A stretch of 64,000 nt of DNA from CBDHEY01 sp965262305. GTDB lineage: Bacteria > Pseudomonadota > Gammaproteobacteria > Pseudomonadales > Cellvibrionaceae. The stretch spans positions 1,364,001 through 1,428,000 of the forward strand of contig CBDHEY010000004.1 in NCBI GenBank assembly GCA_965262305.1, in the 5' to 3' direction. A model generated the notes under the pieces. That model was not told the origin of the DNA and searched no databases. It saw only the letters and a program-made list of their open reading frames with translations. Position 1 is the stretch's first letter. The number at the start of each line of letters is the position of its first letter. Made by a program: the position numbers and the translations under genes. Below are positions 19,437 through 29,164 of the stretch, piece by piece.

Positions 19437-19465
19437 ATCTCTATTTATCAATGCTTAATAGAGAT
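19437..19465 (-). terminator. Stem-loop between prs and rplY
   Basis: ATCTCTATT and AATAGAGAT pair across an 11-nt loop just downstream of prs. In the direction of transcription only a short T-run follows, so it may be a weak terminator or an mRNA-stabilising or processing hairpin in the prs-rplY transcript. Confidence 0.4.
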
Positions 19466-19494
19466 GACTTTAATACGATATTTGCTATTAACGT

Positions 19495-20436
19495 TTAGCG
19501 AAACATCGCGCTTAAAGATTCTTCATTACTAATTCGTCTCATCGCTTCAGCTAGCATGTCAGACAATGTTAGTTGACGAATTTTCTTGCTATCGATTCCT
19601 TCTTGTGAAAGAGGAATCGAATCGGTAACAACAAGTTCGTCCATCACCGAGTTATTAATTCTTTCTATCGCAGGTCCAGACAATACAGCGTGAGTAGAAT
19701 AGGCGACTACTTTTTTAGCGCCTTGGTCTTTAAGTGCTTGGGACGCGTTTGTTAATGTCCCTGCTGTATCAACCATATCATCAACTAAAAGACATGTACG
19801 TCCTTGGATTTCTCCAATTAAGTGCATGACTTCAGCGACATTTGCTTTTGGTCGGCGCTTGTCAATAATAGCTAAATCTATACCGAGTTGCTTCGCAACG
19901 GCGCGTGCGCGGACAACACCTCCAATATCCGGTGATACTACAACCAAATCCTCAAAGTTACGAGATTCAATATCTGCCAGAAGTACCGGTGAGCCGTACA
20001 CATTATCCACTGGCACATCGAAAAAGCCTTGAATCTGCTCAGAATGCAAATCTACTGTCAAAACTCTATCTACACCCACGGTAACCATCATGTCGGCGAC
20101 TACCTTAGCCGTAATGGGGACTCGGGCTGATCTTACTCGTCGATCTTGTCTGGCATAACCGAAATACGGAACTACTGCAGTGACTCGTCCGGCTGAAGCG
20201 CGACGCAGGGCATCCACCATCACCAGTAATTCCATTAAATTCTTATGAGTTGGTGCACATGTTGGTTGTAAGACAAAAACATCTCTACCACGAACATTTT
20301 CATTGAGCTCAACCATAATTTCACCGTCAGAAAACTGATCAACGGTGACATCCCCGAGTGGCATTCCTAATTTCTCTACCACTTTTTGTGCAAGTAATGG
20401 GTTGGCATTTCCCGAAAAAACCATCAAATCTGCCAC
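19495..20436 (-). CDS. prs: Ribose-phosphate pyrophosphokinase
   Basis: 313 aa, normal length. Motifs: RDVFVLQPTCAPTHKNLMEL, ATP-site YFGYARQDRR, DLHSEQIQGFFDVPVDN and the PRPP loop CLLVDDMVDTAGTLTNA. It makes PRPP from ribose-5-phosphate and ATP for nucleotide, His and Trp synthesis. It sits between tRNA-Gln and rplY on the minus strand, the classical ispE-tRNA-prs-rplY-pth-ychF arrangement. Confidence 0.97.
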   Translation of the reverse strand: MADLMVFSGNANPLLAQKVVEKLGMPLGDVTVDQFSDGEIMVELNENVRGRDVFVLQPTCAPTHKNLMELLVMVDALRRASAGRVTAVVPYFGYARQDRRVRSARVPITAKVVADMMVTVGVDRVLTVDLHSEQIQGFFDVPVDNVYGSPVLLADIESRNFEDLVVVSPDIGGVVRARAVAKQLGIDLAIIDKRRPKANVAEVMHLIGEIQGRTCLLVDDMVDTAGTLTNASQALKDQGAKKVVAYSTHAVLSGPAIERINNSVMDELVVTDSIPLSQEGIDSKKIRQLTLSDMLAEAMRRISNEESLSAMFR

Positions 20437-20541
20437 ATCTATACCCCTTTCTTCGCGTAAACTAGCGTTAAACCTGCAGTGAACATTTGTTCGTTATTAT
20501 TTGGGTTGGTGAGACAAACTTTGCGGAAGTTGGATTTTATA

Positions 20542-20616
20542 TGGCTGGGGTGGAAGGATTCGAACCTTCGCATGACGGGATCAAAACCCGCTGCCTTACC
20601 GCTTGGCTACACCCCA
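20542..20616 (-). tRNA. tRNA-Gln (TTG)
   Basis: A 75-nt cloverleaf on the minus strand: acceptor TGGGGTG pairs with CACCCCA, the anticodon loop TTTTGAT has anticodon TTG, T-arm GAAGGTTCGAATCCTTC, discriminator G and encoded CCA. Its position between ispE and prs is conserved in gammaproteobacteria. Confidence 0.95.
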
Positions 20617-20629
20617 GTAGCAAAAGAGA

Positions 20630-21499
20630 TCAATCAGCGTTGCAGATTGAGGAAAGGTGTCTGTGCAATGGCGATTGACTTACACCTTTTGCAACAAAAC
20701 CTTTTAGTTGCTCCGGCCGCTTGGCTAAAACTGCCTCGGCTGCCTCTTTTGAGTGAAATGAAGCAAATACACATGCACCAGTTCCAGTCATCTGTGCATG
20801 GCTAAATTGACTTAGCCATTCAACCGCAATCCTCACCTGTGGGTACAACGACTCAACCAGATTTTGACAGTCGTTCCTACCCCCCCTTTCGAGGAAGGCC
20901 GCTACTGTAATGGGGAGACTGTCTCTTGTCAAATCTTTGTGTGAAAAAATCAATTTGGTGGAAACGTGGCAATTTGGTGCGATTACAAGATACCATCGCG
21001 AAGGTGTATCTATTGCTGATAATTGCTCGCCAACCCCTTCGGCCCAGGCTGTTTGACCGCGAATAAACACTGGGACATCGGCGCCCAATTCTCTGCCTAT
21101 TTGAGCAAGAGATTCAATGTTAATACCTGTATCCCATAAATGATTTAGCCCTAAAAGTGCCGTAGCGGCATTGCTACTTCCTCCTGCGATTCCACCTCCC
21201 ATAGGAAGGTTTTTCTTCAAATAGATGTTCGCTCCCAACCGGCTTCCGCTTCGAGCTTGCAGTAGTTTTGCGGCTCTAAAGATTAGGTTTTCGTGTTCTG
21301 GCAGCCCTGGGATCTTGGGAGATAGGGATATTTTGCCATCCATTCGAAGTGAAATTCTTAATTCGTCACCATAGTCTAATATTTGAAAGACTGTTTGGAG
21401 CTCGTGATAACCATCTTGGCGTTTACCTAAGATATGAAGAAACAAATTAAGCTTAGCGGGGCTTGGCAGTTGTATTTCGTGATCTTGTGTTTCGATCAT
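20630..21499 (-). CDS. ispE: 4-diphosphocytidyl-2-C-methyl-D-erythritol kinase
   Basis: 289 aa GHMP kinase. It starts PSPAKLNLFLHILGKRQDGYHEL and has the ATP loop LPMGGGIAGGSSNAATALLGL and a C-terminal MTGTGACVFASF motif. It phosphorylates CDP-methylerythritol in the MEP isoprenoid pathway. Its ATG abuts the lolB stop codon (21500), implying coupled translation in a lolB-ispE unit. Confidence 0.96.
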   Translation of the reverse strand: MIETQDHEIQLPSPAKLNLFLHILGKRQDGYHELQTVFQILDYGDELRISLRMDGKISLSPKIPGLPEHENLIFRAAKLLQARSGSRLGANIYLKKNLPMGGGIAGGSSNAATALLGLNHLWDTGINIESLAQIGRELGADVPVFIRGQTAWAEGVGEQLSAIDTPSRWYLVIAPNCHVSTKLIFSHKDLTRDSLPITVAAFLERGGRNDCQNLVESLYPQVRIAVEWLSQFSHAQMTGTGACVFASFHSKEAAEAVLAKRPEQLKGFVAKGVSQSPLHRHLSSICNAD

Positions 21500-22096
21500 T
21501 TATGCTTCATCCCACTTTTTAATCACAAGAGTGAGTTTCAAACCATCTCTTGAAGCAGTTAGCTTGCTAGGCAAGGTCAAATTTTTATAGGACGTGTATT
21601 TTAGATATCGAATATTCCAGCCATTTTGATTTAATGTTTGTATCTGGGTATTTGTTTGGTCATATTCAATATTTTTGGGCACTGAAGTAGGGTCGAGTTG
21701 TCCTTTAATCCAGTATTGGAGTCCCTCTATGGGTAAATCCCAGCCTGTGATGTTTAGCAGCAGTAATCGGGCGCTTGTATCTCTATAAATTTCTTTTTTA
21801 GATTTGACTTCTACTTCGTTTCCATTCTTATTTATTTGAACTCGGCCCAATCCAAATAATCCGTGCAGTGAAATACGATAATCAAGATCTTTATTTTTCC
21901 AATCTAAATATGCGGATTTTGAATCTTGCGGTGTTTTAAGTCCAAGCTTGCCCTGCAATCGCCAATGTGCAAATTGTTCAAGCTCGTGAGAGTGAGTAGT
22001 TTTATTTTGGGCGCTTAAACCTTCCTCTTTTAAGGAAGCACAGCCAAATAATATCGAGCTGATGGACAGCAGCACGATAAAGCGCTGGAGTTTCAT
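21500..22096 (-). CDS. lolB: Outer-membrane lipoprotein LolB
   Basis: 198 aa with signal peptide and lipobox SILFGCASL (Cys19). The LolB beta fold shows WRLQGKLGLKTPQDSKSAYLDW and the GLFGLGRVQINKNG region. LolB receives lipoproteins from LolA and inserts them in the outer membrane. Immediately upstream of ispE, as in most gammaproteobacteria, and 15 bp after the TPR lipoprotein gene. Confidence 0.93.
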   Translation of the reverse strand: MKLQRFIVLLSISSILFGCASLKEEGLSAQNKTTHSHELEQFAHWRLQGKLGLKTPQDSKSAYLDWKNKDLDYRISLHGLFGLGRVQINKNGNEVEVKSKKEIYRDTSARLLLLNITGWDLPIEGLQYWIKGQLDPTSVPKNIEYDQTNTQIQTLNQNGWNIRYLKYTSYKNLTLPSKLTASRDGLKLTLVIKKWDEA

Positions 22097-22111
22097 GACA
22101 GTAAGGAAGCC

Positions 22112-23911
22112 TTAATCTAATTTTGCGTCTAAGCGGTGAATCGTATTATGCAGGATATTGCTGTTTGGTTTGAGCCCAAATCCTTCTTTCCATACTTTTT
22201 TTGCTTCCTCTTGATTCCCTGTCACCCAAAGAACTTCTCCAAGGTGAGCCGCTATTTCATGATCTGGCATAAGTTTCATTGCTTCTTTCAGCTTTACTAA
22301 TGCTTTTTGAATATTGCCTCTTTTATATTCTGCCCAGCCTAAAGAATCTAAAACTGCTGGATCGGTTGGTGTTAGGTCGTAGGCGCGCACGATATATCCG
22401 TAGGCTTCTTCTATGCGATCAGTTTTGTCCACCAATGTGTAGCCAAGAGCATTGAGGGCCGCAGCATTCTTAGGCGATAAAGATATTATGTGTTTTAGAT
22501 CTTTTTCAGCGGCATCTATATGGTCGAGCTTTGTATACATCATCGCTCTGGCGTAAAGAATTCGGGTATTGTTTGGAAACTCTTTGAGTCCTTCACTTAA
22601 TATATCCTCAGACGCATTAAACTGTCCTGTACGTGATAAGAGTTCTGCATGAAGTAGGGTAAGTCCTGGTTTATGATCAATATTTGCTTGTTCTCTTCGG
22701 CCATCAACAAACTCGAGAACCTGCTTTTCGTTTTCATCTTCTGACATTATTTGAGCAATTCTGACCGTTGCATCTACGTATTTTTGTCCTGGAAGAACCA
22801 TCTTGTAGTGCATAACGGCCAAATTATGTTTTTCTTGCCTTTCATAGATTTCACCAAGGTGGAATTGCGAAATCGACCAATGCATATTTTGATCAATAAG
22901 CTTATTGAAATAGTTAGCAGCTTGGTCAAATAACCCTCTTTGTTTGGTGACTAATGCGAGAGAAAGCGTAATATCGGCATTATTTGGCGCTAGAAGGTGT
23001 AACGCCTCGAACTCCATTTGAGATGCTTCGATATCAGAGCGTGCTAGCTTTCTTGCGTATCGAGCGCGCAGCGCGATGTTTTTGTCATGTTTTTTTGATA
23101 GTTTTGCAAGCGCTTCAAGTGACTCTTCCTTTCTGCCCATTTGCTCCAAAAGATGAGCTTCTTGCATACCAATTTGGACTTGATCTGGGTTTAAGGAAAT
23201 TGCTCGTCTAATTGTGCTTAAAGCGCCATCAAAGTCTTCTAATTTTTGTTGTAAAAACGAGTGACCGAGTAATAAAGGTTCTGATTTGGGATATTCCGTA
23301 ACAAGCTGATTGTACTTCGCTTCAAGTGAAATGACTTCTGATTTATCCCTTAATACAGTTTTCGCCGCGATAGCGTCTAATGGTGCAATTTCATCTTTCT
23401 TTAAAAGATCAATAGAGAGCGCTAACGCTTCCTCTAGCTTATCTGCGTGAATAAGCTCAGAAACTAGTATTTGTTCTGTGTGGGCATTGCCTGGATCTAG
23501 CTCCTGCCACAACGAAACCATTTCCAGTGTGGTTGAACGCGCTTTAAGTACCTGTGAAATTTGGGTCGCACGAGTAACAACGTTAATATCTTTGGTTTTG
23601 CGCGCTTGGCGAGAATAATTATCAAGTGCAATATCGTATCTTCGCCGATCAATGGCTATTTCTGCGACAAGTAGTGAGTAAAATGAATCACTATCAAAAG
23701 AAAGGTCTGCAACCTGCTCTACTTCAGAACCTTTTTTTATAGTCTCTTTAGCGTCTTTTACCTGAGATACTTGTGTGGGAGAAGTCGAGCAGCCACTGAT
23801 AAAAATAAAACAAATAAGGAACCGCAACCATATTTTAGATCTAATGTGATCATAAGCTAAATATACTGGTCTAAAGTTAATACTGCGCATAAGGTGAAAT
23901 TCTAATCTCAT
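22112..23911 (-). CDS. Tetratricopeptide-repeat lipoprotein (PA4667-like)
   Basis: 599 aa. A long N-region precedes the lipobox FIFISGCSTS (Cys about 41), then about ten TPR units to the C-terminus, for example AEKDLKHIISLSPKNAAALN, LGYTLVDKTDRIEEAYGYI and SLGWAEYKRGNIQKALVKLK. The protein is predicted to be anchored in the envelope and to scaffold other proteins. Its place directly upstream of lolB-ispE matches the Pseudomonas gene PA4667. Start uncertain: ATG 23890 (MRSINFRP) is as likely as 23911, as neither has a clear ribosome binding site. It is divergent from hemA over a 270-bp promoter region. Confidence 0.88.
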   Translation of the reverse strand: MRLEFHLMRSINFRPVYLAYDHIRSKIWLRFLICFIFISGCSTSPTQVSQVKDAKETIKKGSEVEQVADLSFDSDSFYSLLVAEIAIDRRRYDIALDNYSRQARKTKDINVVTRATQISQVLKARSTTLEMVSLWQELDPGNAHTEQILVSELIHADKLEEALALSIDLLKKDEIAPLDAIAAKTVLRDKSEVISLEAKYNQLVTEYPKSEPLLLGHSFLQQKLEDFDGALSTIRRAISLNPDQVQIGMQEAHLLEQMGRKEESLEALAKLSKKHDKNIALRARYARKLARSDIEASQMEFEALHLLAPNNADITLSLALVTKQRGLFDQAANYFNKLIDQNMHWSISQFHLGEIYERQEKHNLAVMHYKMVLPGQKYVDATVRIAQIMSEDENEKQVLEFVDGRREQANIDHKPGLTLLHAELLSRTGQFNASEDILSEGLKEFPNNTRILYARAMMYTKLDHIDAAEKDLKHIISLSPKNAAALNALGYTLVDKTDRIEEAYGYIVRAYDLTPTDPAVLDSLGWAEYKRGNIQKALVKLKEAMKLMPDHEIAAHLGEVLWVTGNQEEAKKVWKEGFGLKPNSNILHNTIHRLDAKLD

Positions 23912-24181
23912 TTATTTTGAGTGAGCAATGAATGAATAACCTTAAATATCCAAATAATGTATAACTTCACAATTATTCATCGTTTGGGGTAGTTCAGGAT
24001 TAAAATTATTCCTTCGAGCTTAATTTAAGTATAACAAGGTAATCTAAGTTGTTTAGACGAATCTAGATCACCGTTTTCTTTGGTATATATATTTTTAAGT
24101 TAAAAACTTGCTAATAGATCAATCAATTACGAAAATATGCCACTTTTTGCGGCACTTAGATAAGGTAAACACTTAAATTCC

Positions 24182-25459
24182 ATGGCTTTAGTTGCACTGG
24201 GTATCAATCACAATACAGCTTCTGTAGATCTTCGAGAGAAATTGGCCTTCTCTCCGTCCCAAACGGAAGATCTACTTTCTCTTCCAGACAAGCCTAATGG
24301 AATCAACGAGCTCGCCGTTCTGTCTACCTGTAATCGCACTGAAATCTATTGTCAGTCCGAAATTCCAATTAAATCATTGATTCAATGGATCGCAGAGCTT
24401 AAAGGTTTAGAAGCCGATAGCGTAGAAAAAGTTCAATACCATCACTTGGGTGAGGAAGCTGCGCGCCACATGATGACAGTGGCGAGCGGTTTAGATTCGC
24501 TTGTTTTAGGTGAGCCGCAGATTCTAGGGCAAATGAAGTCAGCATATGGACTTGCGAAGGACTCTGGCGCCGTTGGAGCTATGCTACACGATGTTTTTCA
24601 ACGTGTATTTTCTGTCGCAAAGCGAGTACGTTCTGAAACTGCAATAGGGGAAAACCCCGTTTCCGTGGCCTATGCAGCAGTATCGCTGGCGCAGCAAATA
24701 TTTTCAGACCTCAAGCAGGATACCGCGCTGCTTATCGGTGCAGGGGAAACCATAGAGCTCGTGGCCAGGCATTTGGTAGAAAAAGGCATAAAAAATATTA
24801 TTGTTGCAAACCGGACCATTGAAAACGCCCAAAAGCTGGCTGGTACTATAAATGGAGAGGCTATATTATTGGCAGATATTCCTAAAAATCTTGCCAAAGC
24901 CGATATCGTTATTTCTTCCACCGCGAGTCCTCTTCCGATCCTGGGTAAAGGTGCGGTTGGTCAGGCTTTGAAACAACGCAAGCATAAACCTATGTTTATG
25001 GTTGATATTGCGGTTCCCCGTGATATTGAATCCCAAGTAGCTGAGTTATCCGATGTGTTTTTGTACACGGTGGATGATCTAAAGGAGGTCATCGATGAGA
25101 ATAAGAAATCTCGCGAAAAAGCCGCCCAAATCGCTCATGAAATCATAGATGAGGGAGTTAAAAAGTACGAACGCGAAATGCGAGCAATGTCTGCTGTCGG
25201 CACAATCAAACAATTTAGACAGCAGGTTGATGGTATTAAGCAAATAGAGTTGGAAAAAAGTTTAAAATCATTAAAATCCGGGGCCGATCCGGAAGATGTG
25301 CTAAACGCGTTAGCGAGAAACTTATCTAATAAAATCATGCATGTGCCCACTGCTCGAGTAAAGAAAGCGAGCGAAGATGGGCGGTACGAAATTTGTCTAG
25401 CCTTGCAAGAGCTTTTCGATCTTCCTACTGAAGACAAAAAAACAAGTGAAACTGAATGA
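24182..25459 (+). CDS. hemA: Glutamyl-tRNA reductase
   Basis: 425 aa. It starts MALVALGINHNTASVDLREKL and has the nucleophilic Cys50 in VLSTCNRTEIYC, the GEPQILGQMKSAYG loop and the NADPH fold ALLIGAGETIELVARHL. It makes glutamate-1-semialdehyde, the first step of tetrapyrrole synthesis. The stop overlaps the prfA start (ATGA), so translation is coupled. Confidence 0.97.
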   Translation: MALVALGINHNTASVDLREKLAFSPSQTEDLLSLPDKPNGINELAVLSTCNRTEIYCQSEIPIKSLIQWIAELKGLEADSVEKVQYHHLGEEAARHMMTVASGLDSLVLGEPQILGQMKSAYGLAKDSGAVGAMLHDVFQRVFSVAKRVRSETAIGENPVSVAYAAVSLAQQIFSDLKQDTALLIGAGETIELVARHLVEKGIKNIIVANRTIENAQKLAGTINGEAILLADIPKNLAKADIVISSTASPLPILGKGAVGQALKQRKHKPMFMVDIAVPRDIESQVAELSDVFLYTVDDLKEVIDENKKSREKAAQIAHEIIDEGVKKYEREMRAMSAVGTIKQFRQQVDGIKQIELEKSLKSLKSGADPEDVLNALARNLSNKIMHVPTARVKKASEDGRYEICLALQELFDLPTEDKKTSETE

Positions 25460-26538
25460 AAGCATCAATAATAGAAAAACTCGAGGGCCTTGTCGAAAGG
25501 TACGATGAAGTTTCTGCACTATTGGGTGACCCAGGCGTAATCGGTGACCAAGATAAATTTAGAGATTATTCAAAAGAGTATTCGGAACTCGAACCGGTGG
25601 TAAAGAGTTTTCAAAGCTATAGAACTGTGCTCGATAATATTGAAGAAGCCAAACAACTTTTAAAAGATGGCGATCAAGATATGCGTGAGATGGCTCAGGA
25701 GGAACTTAAAGAGAGTGAATCTTTAATTGAGCCATTAGAACTAGACTTACAAAAATTATTGCTACCAAAAGATCCAAATGATCACAAAAATGTTTTTTTG
25801 GAGGTTCGCGCTGGCACTGGTGGTGATGAAGCAGCGATATTTTCTGGTGATTTATATCGGATGTATTCGCGTTATGCCGAAACCAGAGGTTGGCGGGTAG
25901 AGGTGATTAGTGAAAGTTTAGGTGATCATGGTGGGTTTAAAGAAATTATTACGCGTATTGTTGGTCAAGGCGTTTATTCTCAGTTGAAATTTGAATCGGG
26001 CGCGCATCGTGTACAGCGTGTTCCTGAAACCGAATCCCAAGGAAGAATTCACACTTCTGCATGTACCGTAGCGATTATGCCAGAAGCGGATGAAGTGGAG
26101 GATGTGGATATCAATAAGGCTGATTTAAGAATCGATACGTTTCGTGCTTCCGGAGCGGGTGGGCAACATGTTAACAAAACGGACTCAGCAATCAGGATCA
26201 CTCATATTCCTACTGGTGTAGTAGTCGAGTGCCAGGATGAGCGTTCGCAACATAAAAATAAAGCTAAAGCTATGTCTTTACTAGCGGCTAGGTTAAATAG
26301 CGCTCAGCAAGAACAAGCTGCGGCGAGTCAATCCGAGGAGCGTAAGAGCCTAGTTGGCAGTGGTGACCGATCGGAAAGAATAAGAACCTATAACTACCCG
26401 CAGGGTCGAGTCACTGATCACCGAATAAATCTCACGCTATATAAACTCAATGAAGTGATGGAAGGCGCACTTGATGAAGTGGTTCAGCCCTTGGTTAATG
26501 AATACCAAGCAGACCAGCTTGCGGCATTGAGCGACTAG
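25456..26538 (+). CDS. prfA: Peptide chain release factor 1
   Basis: 360 aa. The stop-codon recognition region is RVPETESQGRIHTSA, and GGQ is in GAGGQHVNKTDSAIRITH. It terminates at UAA and UAG. It overlaps hemA by 4 nt and precedes prmC, whose product methylates the GGQ glutamine, so enzyme and substrate are co-encoded. Confidence 0.97.
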   Translation: MKASIIEKLEGLVERYDEVSALLGDPGVIGDQDKFRDYSKEYSELEPVVKSFQSYRTVLDNIEEAKQLLKDGDQDMREMAQEELKESESLIEPLELDLQKLLLPKDPNDHKNVFLEVRAGTGGDEAAIFSGDLYRMYSRYAETRGWRVEVISESLGDHGGFKEIITRIVGQGVYSQLKFESGAHRVQRVPETESQGRIHTSACTVAIMPEADEVEDVDINKADLRIDTFRASGAGGQHVNKTDSAIRITHIPTGVVVECQDERSQHKNKAKAMSLLAARLNSAQQEQAAASQSEERKSLVGSGDRSERIRTYNYPQGRVTDHRINLTLYKLNEVMEGALDEVVQPLVNEYQADQLAALSD

Positions 26539-26543
26539 CGTTT

Positions 26544-27392
26544 GTGCCTGATTCAATTGACGATCTTTTAAAAACATATAGAACTCTAGAGTCGGTCAGT
26601 GAATCGGCTCGCCTTGATGCTGAATTACTATTGGCCTTTGTGTTAGGTAAAGATAGAAGCTACTTATATACCTGGCCAGAAAGAACTATTCCTACTCATC
26701 AATCTAAGTTATTTTCTGATTTAATCGAAAAACGGAGAGCGGGACATCCCATTGCTCATCTCATAGGTCAAAAAGAATTTTGGTCACTTCCTTTTAAAGT
26801 AAATGAATCGACCTTAATTCCTCGTCCTGAAACCGAGTTGCTAGTTGAGTTTTGCGTTGAGCGAATTGAATTGCTTTTACGAGCAAGAAACACCAATATC
26901 CGAGTATTAGATATGGGTACAGGTACTGGTGCGATTGCCATTGCGATTGCAAAAACTTTTCCCAATATTCACGTGGATGGTATTGATAAGATTCCGGACG
27001 CTATTCAGCTCGCTAAATCGAATCAAGAAATAAACCAAGTTGAAAATGTTAGCTTCTTTGATAGTGATTGGTTTTCTAAGGTAACGAATAAATACGATGT
27101 TATTGTAAGCAATCCACCTTATATTGCTCCTGAAGACTCGCACTTATCTTGTGGTGACGTAAGGTTTGAACCCAGATCTGCGTTGATTGCATCTGAAAAT
27201 GGCTTTGCTGATATCCTTGATATTACTCGACAGTCTGCTACTTACCTAAAATCAGACGGGCTTTTGTGTTTTGAACATGGATATAATCAATCAACCGAAG
27301 TGAGATCGGTAATGGAGCAAGCAGGGTTTATAAAAATCGAAACAAAAAAAGATTATGGTGGCAGAGATAGAATTACCTATGGATGGGTTTAA
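26544..27392 (+). CDS. prmC: Peptide chain release factor N5-glutamine methyltransferase
   Basis: 282 aa with GTG start 5 bp after prfA. N-terminal helical domain with RRAGHPIAHLIGQKEFW, SAM motif VLDMGTGTGAIAIAIAK and the catalytic NPPY (VSNPPYIAPED). It methylates the GGQ glutamine of RF1 and RF2. Last gene of the hemA-prfA-prmC unit. Confidence 0.96.
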   Translation: MPDSIDDLLKTYRTLESVSESARLDAELLLAFVLGKDRSYLYTWPERTIPTHQSKLFSDLIEKRRAGHPIAHLIGQKEFWSLPFKVNESTLIPRPETELLVEFCVERIELLLRARNTNIRVLDMGTGTGAIAIAIAKTFPNIHVDGIDKIPDAIQLAKSNQEINQVENVSFFDSDWFSKVTNKYDVIVSNPPYIAPEDSHLSCGDVRFEPRSALIASENGFADILDITRQSATYLKSDGLLCFEHGYNQSTEVRSVMEQAGFIKIETKKDYGGRDRITYGWV

Positions 27393-27564
27393 TCACTTAT
27401 AATTTCTTCTGATTTTAAATATCAATATACGTTTTTTATAATAATCAAAAAGTTAAAAAATTATCTGGGTAAATTAACTAGGAAAAGAAAACAACAGTTA
27501 TTGTTTTAATATAGCTATTTGGGGAAAGTCACGAATATTTTTGTAATACTCGTTAGGTTGAGCT

Positions 27565-28773
27565 TTGAAATTATATCTACACATAGGTACCGAAAAAACA
27601 GGTACCTCATCAATTCAAGAAACCCTTTTTGTTAATAAAGAACAGTTAAGAAAACGGGGATATCATTTTGTTCAAAGTGTTGGAGAAAAAAATAATAGAA
27701 AACTCCCTGCATTTTGTATGCGTGAAAGTATGGATGATGATTTTTTTGTCGCCAATAGAATCACCACTCCCGATCAAAGAAAACTGTTTAAGAAATTGGT
27801 TTATGATTCTTTAAGAAAAGAGTTGTCCAGTTTATCTAAGGACATACACACTGTTATAATATCGAGTGAACATTTTCATAGTCGGATTAAGTTTCAAGAC
27901 GAAGTTGAAAATGTAAGAAAACTACTGAGTCCCTATTTTTCAGAAATAAAAATAATTTGCTATGTAAGAGAACAGTCGGCGACTTTAACGTCACTGTATT
28001 CAACCTCAATAAAAGTGGGAAGTACGGGTACCCTGCAAGACATGTTGTCTTTTTGTAAGCCTGAAAATACATACTATAATTATTATCTAATGCTTTCTCT
28101 TTGGCGAAAAGTTTTTGGCCCTCATAGTTTAATCGTGAGGAAATTTGATAAAGCCAGTTTTCGCAATAAGGATCTCTTAAATGATTTTTTTCATATTTTG
28201 GGAGATGATTTATACAATGCTTTGTTTTACGATATAACCACTGAAAACGAATCTTTAAATAATATTGGTCAATATCTAGGTTTAGCCATCAACAAAGCTT
28301 TCCCGAAAGATCCGAAGACGGGTTTACCGTTTCCTGCTAGTATCAATGCCATAAACAGTATCTCGCAATCTTTTACAGGAGAGGGTCAGTCTTTGAGCTT
28401 GAATGAATATAATGCAATCTATGCAGCTTTTGAAAGCTCAAATATAAAATTAAATGAAGAATTTTTTGGCGGTGCTAAGGGTGAGAGTTGCTTTGAAAGA
28501 CAGCCTCCAGCGCCAAAAAATAATCAAGTAGTATTAGAAGCTAGCGATATACCAAAGTTGGCCGAACTATTTAAAGCTATTGTACCCAGTGGTCCGAATT
28601 TGCCTGACCACTATGCTGATTTACTTCGAGATGCGGCAGTATCTTTGCAACATATAGATTTAACAGCGGCGCACATGTTAATGGAACTAGCACATCAGGT
28701 GAGGCCAGATGGGCCAATAATCAAAAAGAGATTAAATCAATTTAAAGAAAAGCTTAATCTTAAGAAAGTTTAA
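27565..28773 (+). CDS. Sulfotransferase-domain protein
   Basis: 402 aa. It opens with LYLHIGTEKTGTSSIQETLF, a P-loop-like 5'-phosphosulfate-binding motif of PAPS-dependent sulfotransferases. A conserved-looking SSEHFHSRI and the 3'-phosphate-site-like CYVREQSATLTSLYSTSIK follow. No signal peptide; the C-terminal about 80 residues are helical and outside the core. Likely modifies a cell-surface glycan or lipid (inference). TTG start with a weak ribosome binding site. The gene stands alone after prmC, and its AT-rich surroundings suggest acquisition. Confidence 0.75.
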   Translation: MKLYLHIGTEKTGTSSIQETLFVNKEQLRKRGYHFVQSVGEKNNRKLPAFCMRESMDDDFFVANRITTPDQRKLFKKLVYDSLRKELSSLSKDIHTVIISSEHFHSRIKFQDEVENVRKLLSPYFSEIKIICYVREQSATLTSLYSTSIKVGSTGTLQDMLSFCKPENTYYNYYLMLSLWRKVFGPHSLIVRKFDKASFRNKDLLNDFFHILGDDLYNALFYDITTENESLNNIGQYLGLAINKAFPKDPKTGLPFPASINAINSISQSFTGEGQSLSLNEYNAIYAAFESSNIKLNEEFFGGAKGESCFERQPPAPKNNQVVLEASDIPKLAELFKAIVPSGPNLPDHYADLLRDAAVSLQHIDLTAAHMLMELAHQVRPDGPIIKKRLNQFKEKLNLKKV

Positions 28774-29010
28774 TGTAGGTGTTATTTAATCTGAAATAAT
28801 TAAGGATGACTATGTTCTACCTTATTGTGAAAGTAAGTGTAAGGTTATCTATCTTGAAAAATTCTATAGCGGTGTGGAACGTTTTTATACTGCTGATCCC
28901 TCATTGCATTGGTCTGAGAAACAGAAAATCATTCCAATGTTAAGACTTTAAATTTGTCCGATAATTTACTCAGAATTTTACCAAGTGTTTTAGTAAAATG
29001 GTTAAAACTG
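28774..29010. other. Intergenic region with a possible short coding scrap
   Basis: The frame 28796-28951 is open for about 50 codons and reads protein-like (IIKDDYVLPYCESKCKVIY, then LEKFYSGVERFYTADPSLHW), but has no usable start and ends IIPMLRL. It may be the end of a decayed gene. I do not recognise the family. Nothing else supported here. Confidence 0.25.
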
Positions 29011-29038
29011 TTGACAAACTAATTTGTCGTATTATTAT
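29011..29038 (+). promoter_or_regulatory. Putative sigma-70 promoter of the rtcB leader
   Basis: A perfect -35 TTGACA (29011-29016) and TATTAT (29033-29038) are separated by 16 bp. Initiation would be near 29045, just before the structured leader. Confidence 0.6.
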
Positions 29039-29076
29039 GCGCAAAATTTTTAACAAAACAGAGGAGCTCTCGAAAA

Positions 29077-29106
29077 ATGCCATGTAAATCAGGACTATTT
29101 ATTTAA
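29077..29106 (+). CDS. Putative 9-residue leader peptide
   Basis: ATG at 29077 encodes MPCKSGLFI and stops at TAA 29104-29106. GAGGAG lies 10 nt upstream. The ORF sits in the loop of an 11-bp hairpin and before an intrinsic terminator, an arrangement seen in translation-sensing leaders. Coding status is inferred from the ribosome binding site only. Confidence 0.4.
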   Translation: MPCKSGLFI

Positions 29107-29164
29107 CGCCTTTCGAGAGCTGATTTTCTTGGAAGGTATGAAAACAATGCCTTCCTTGTCAGAT

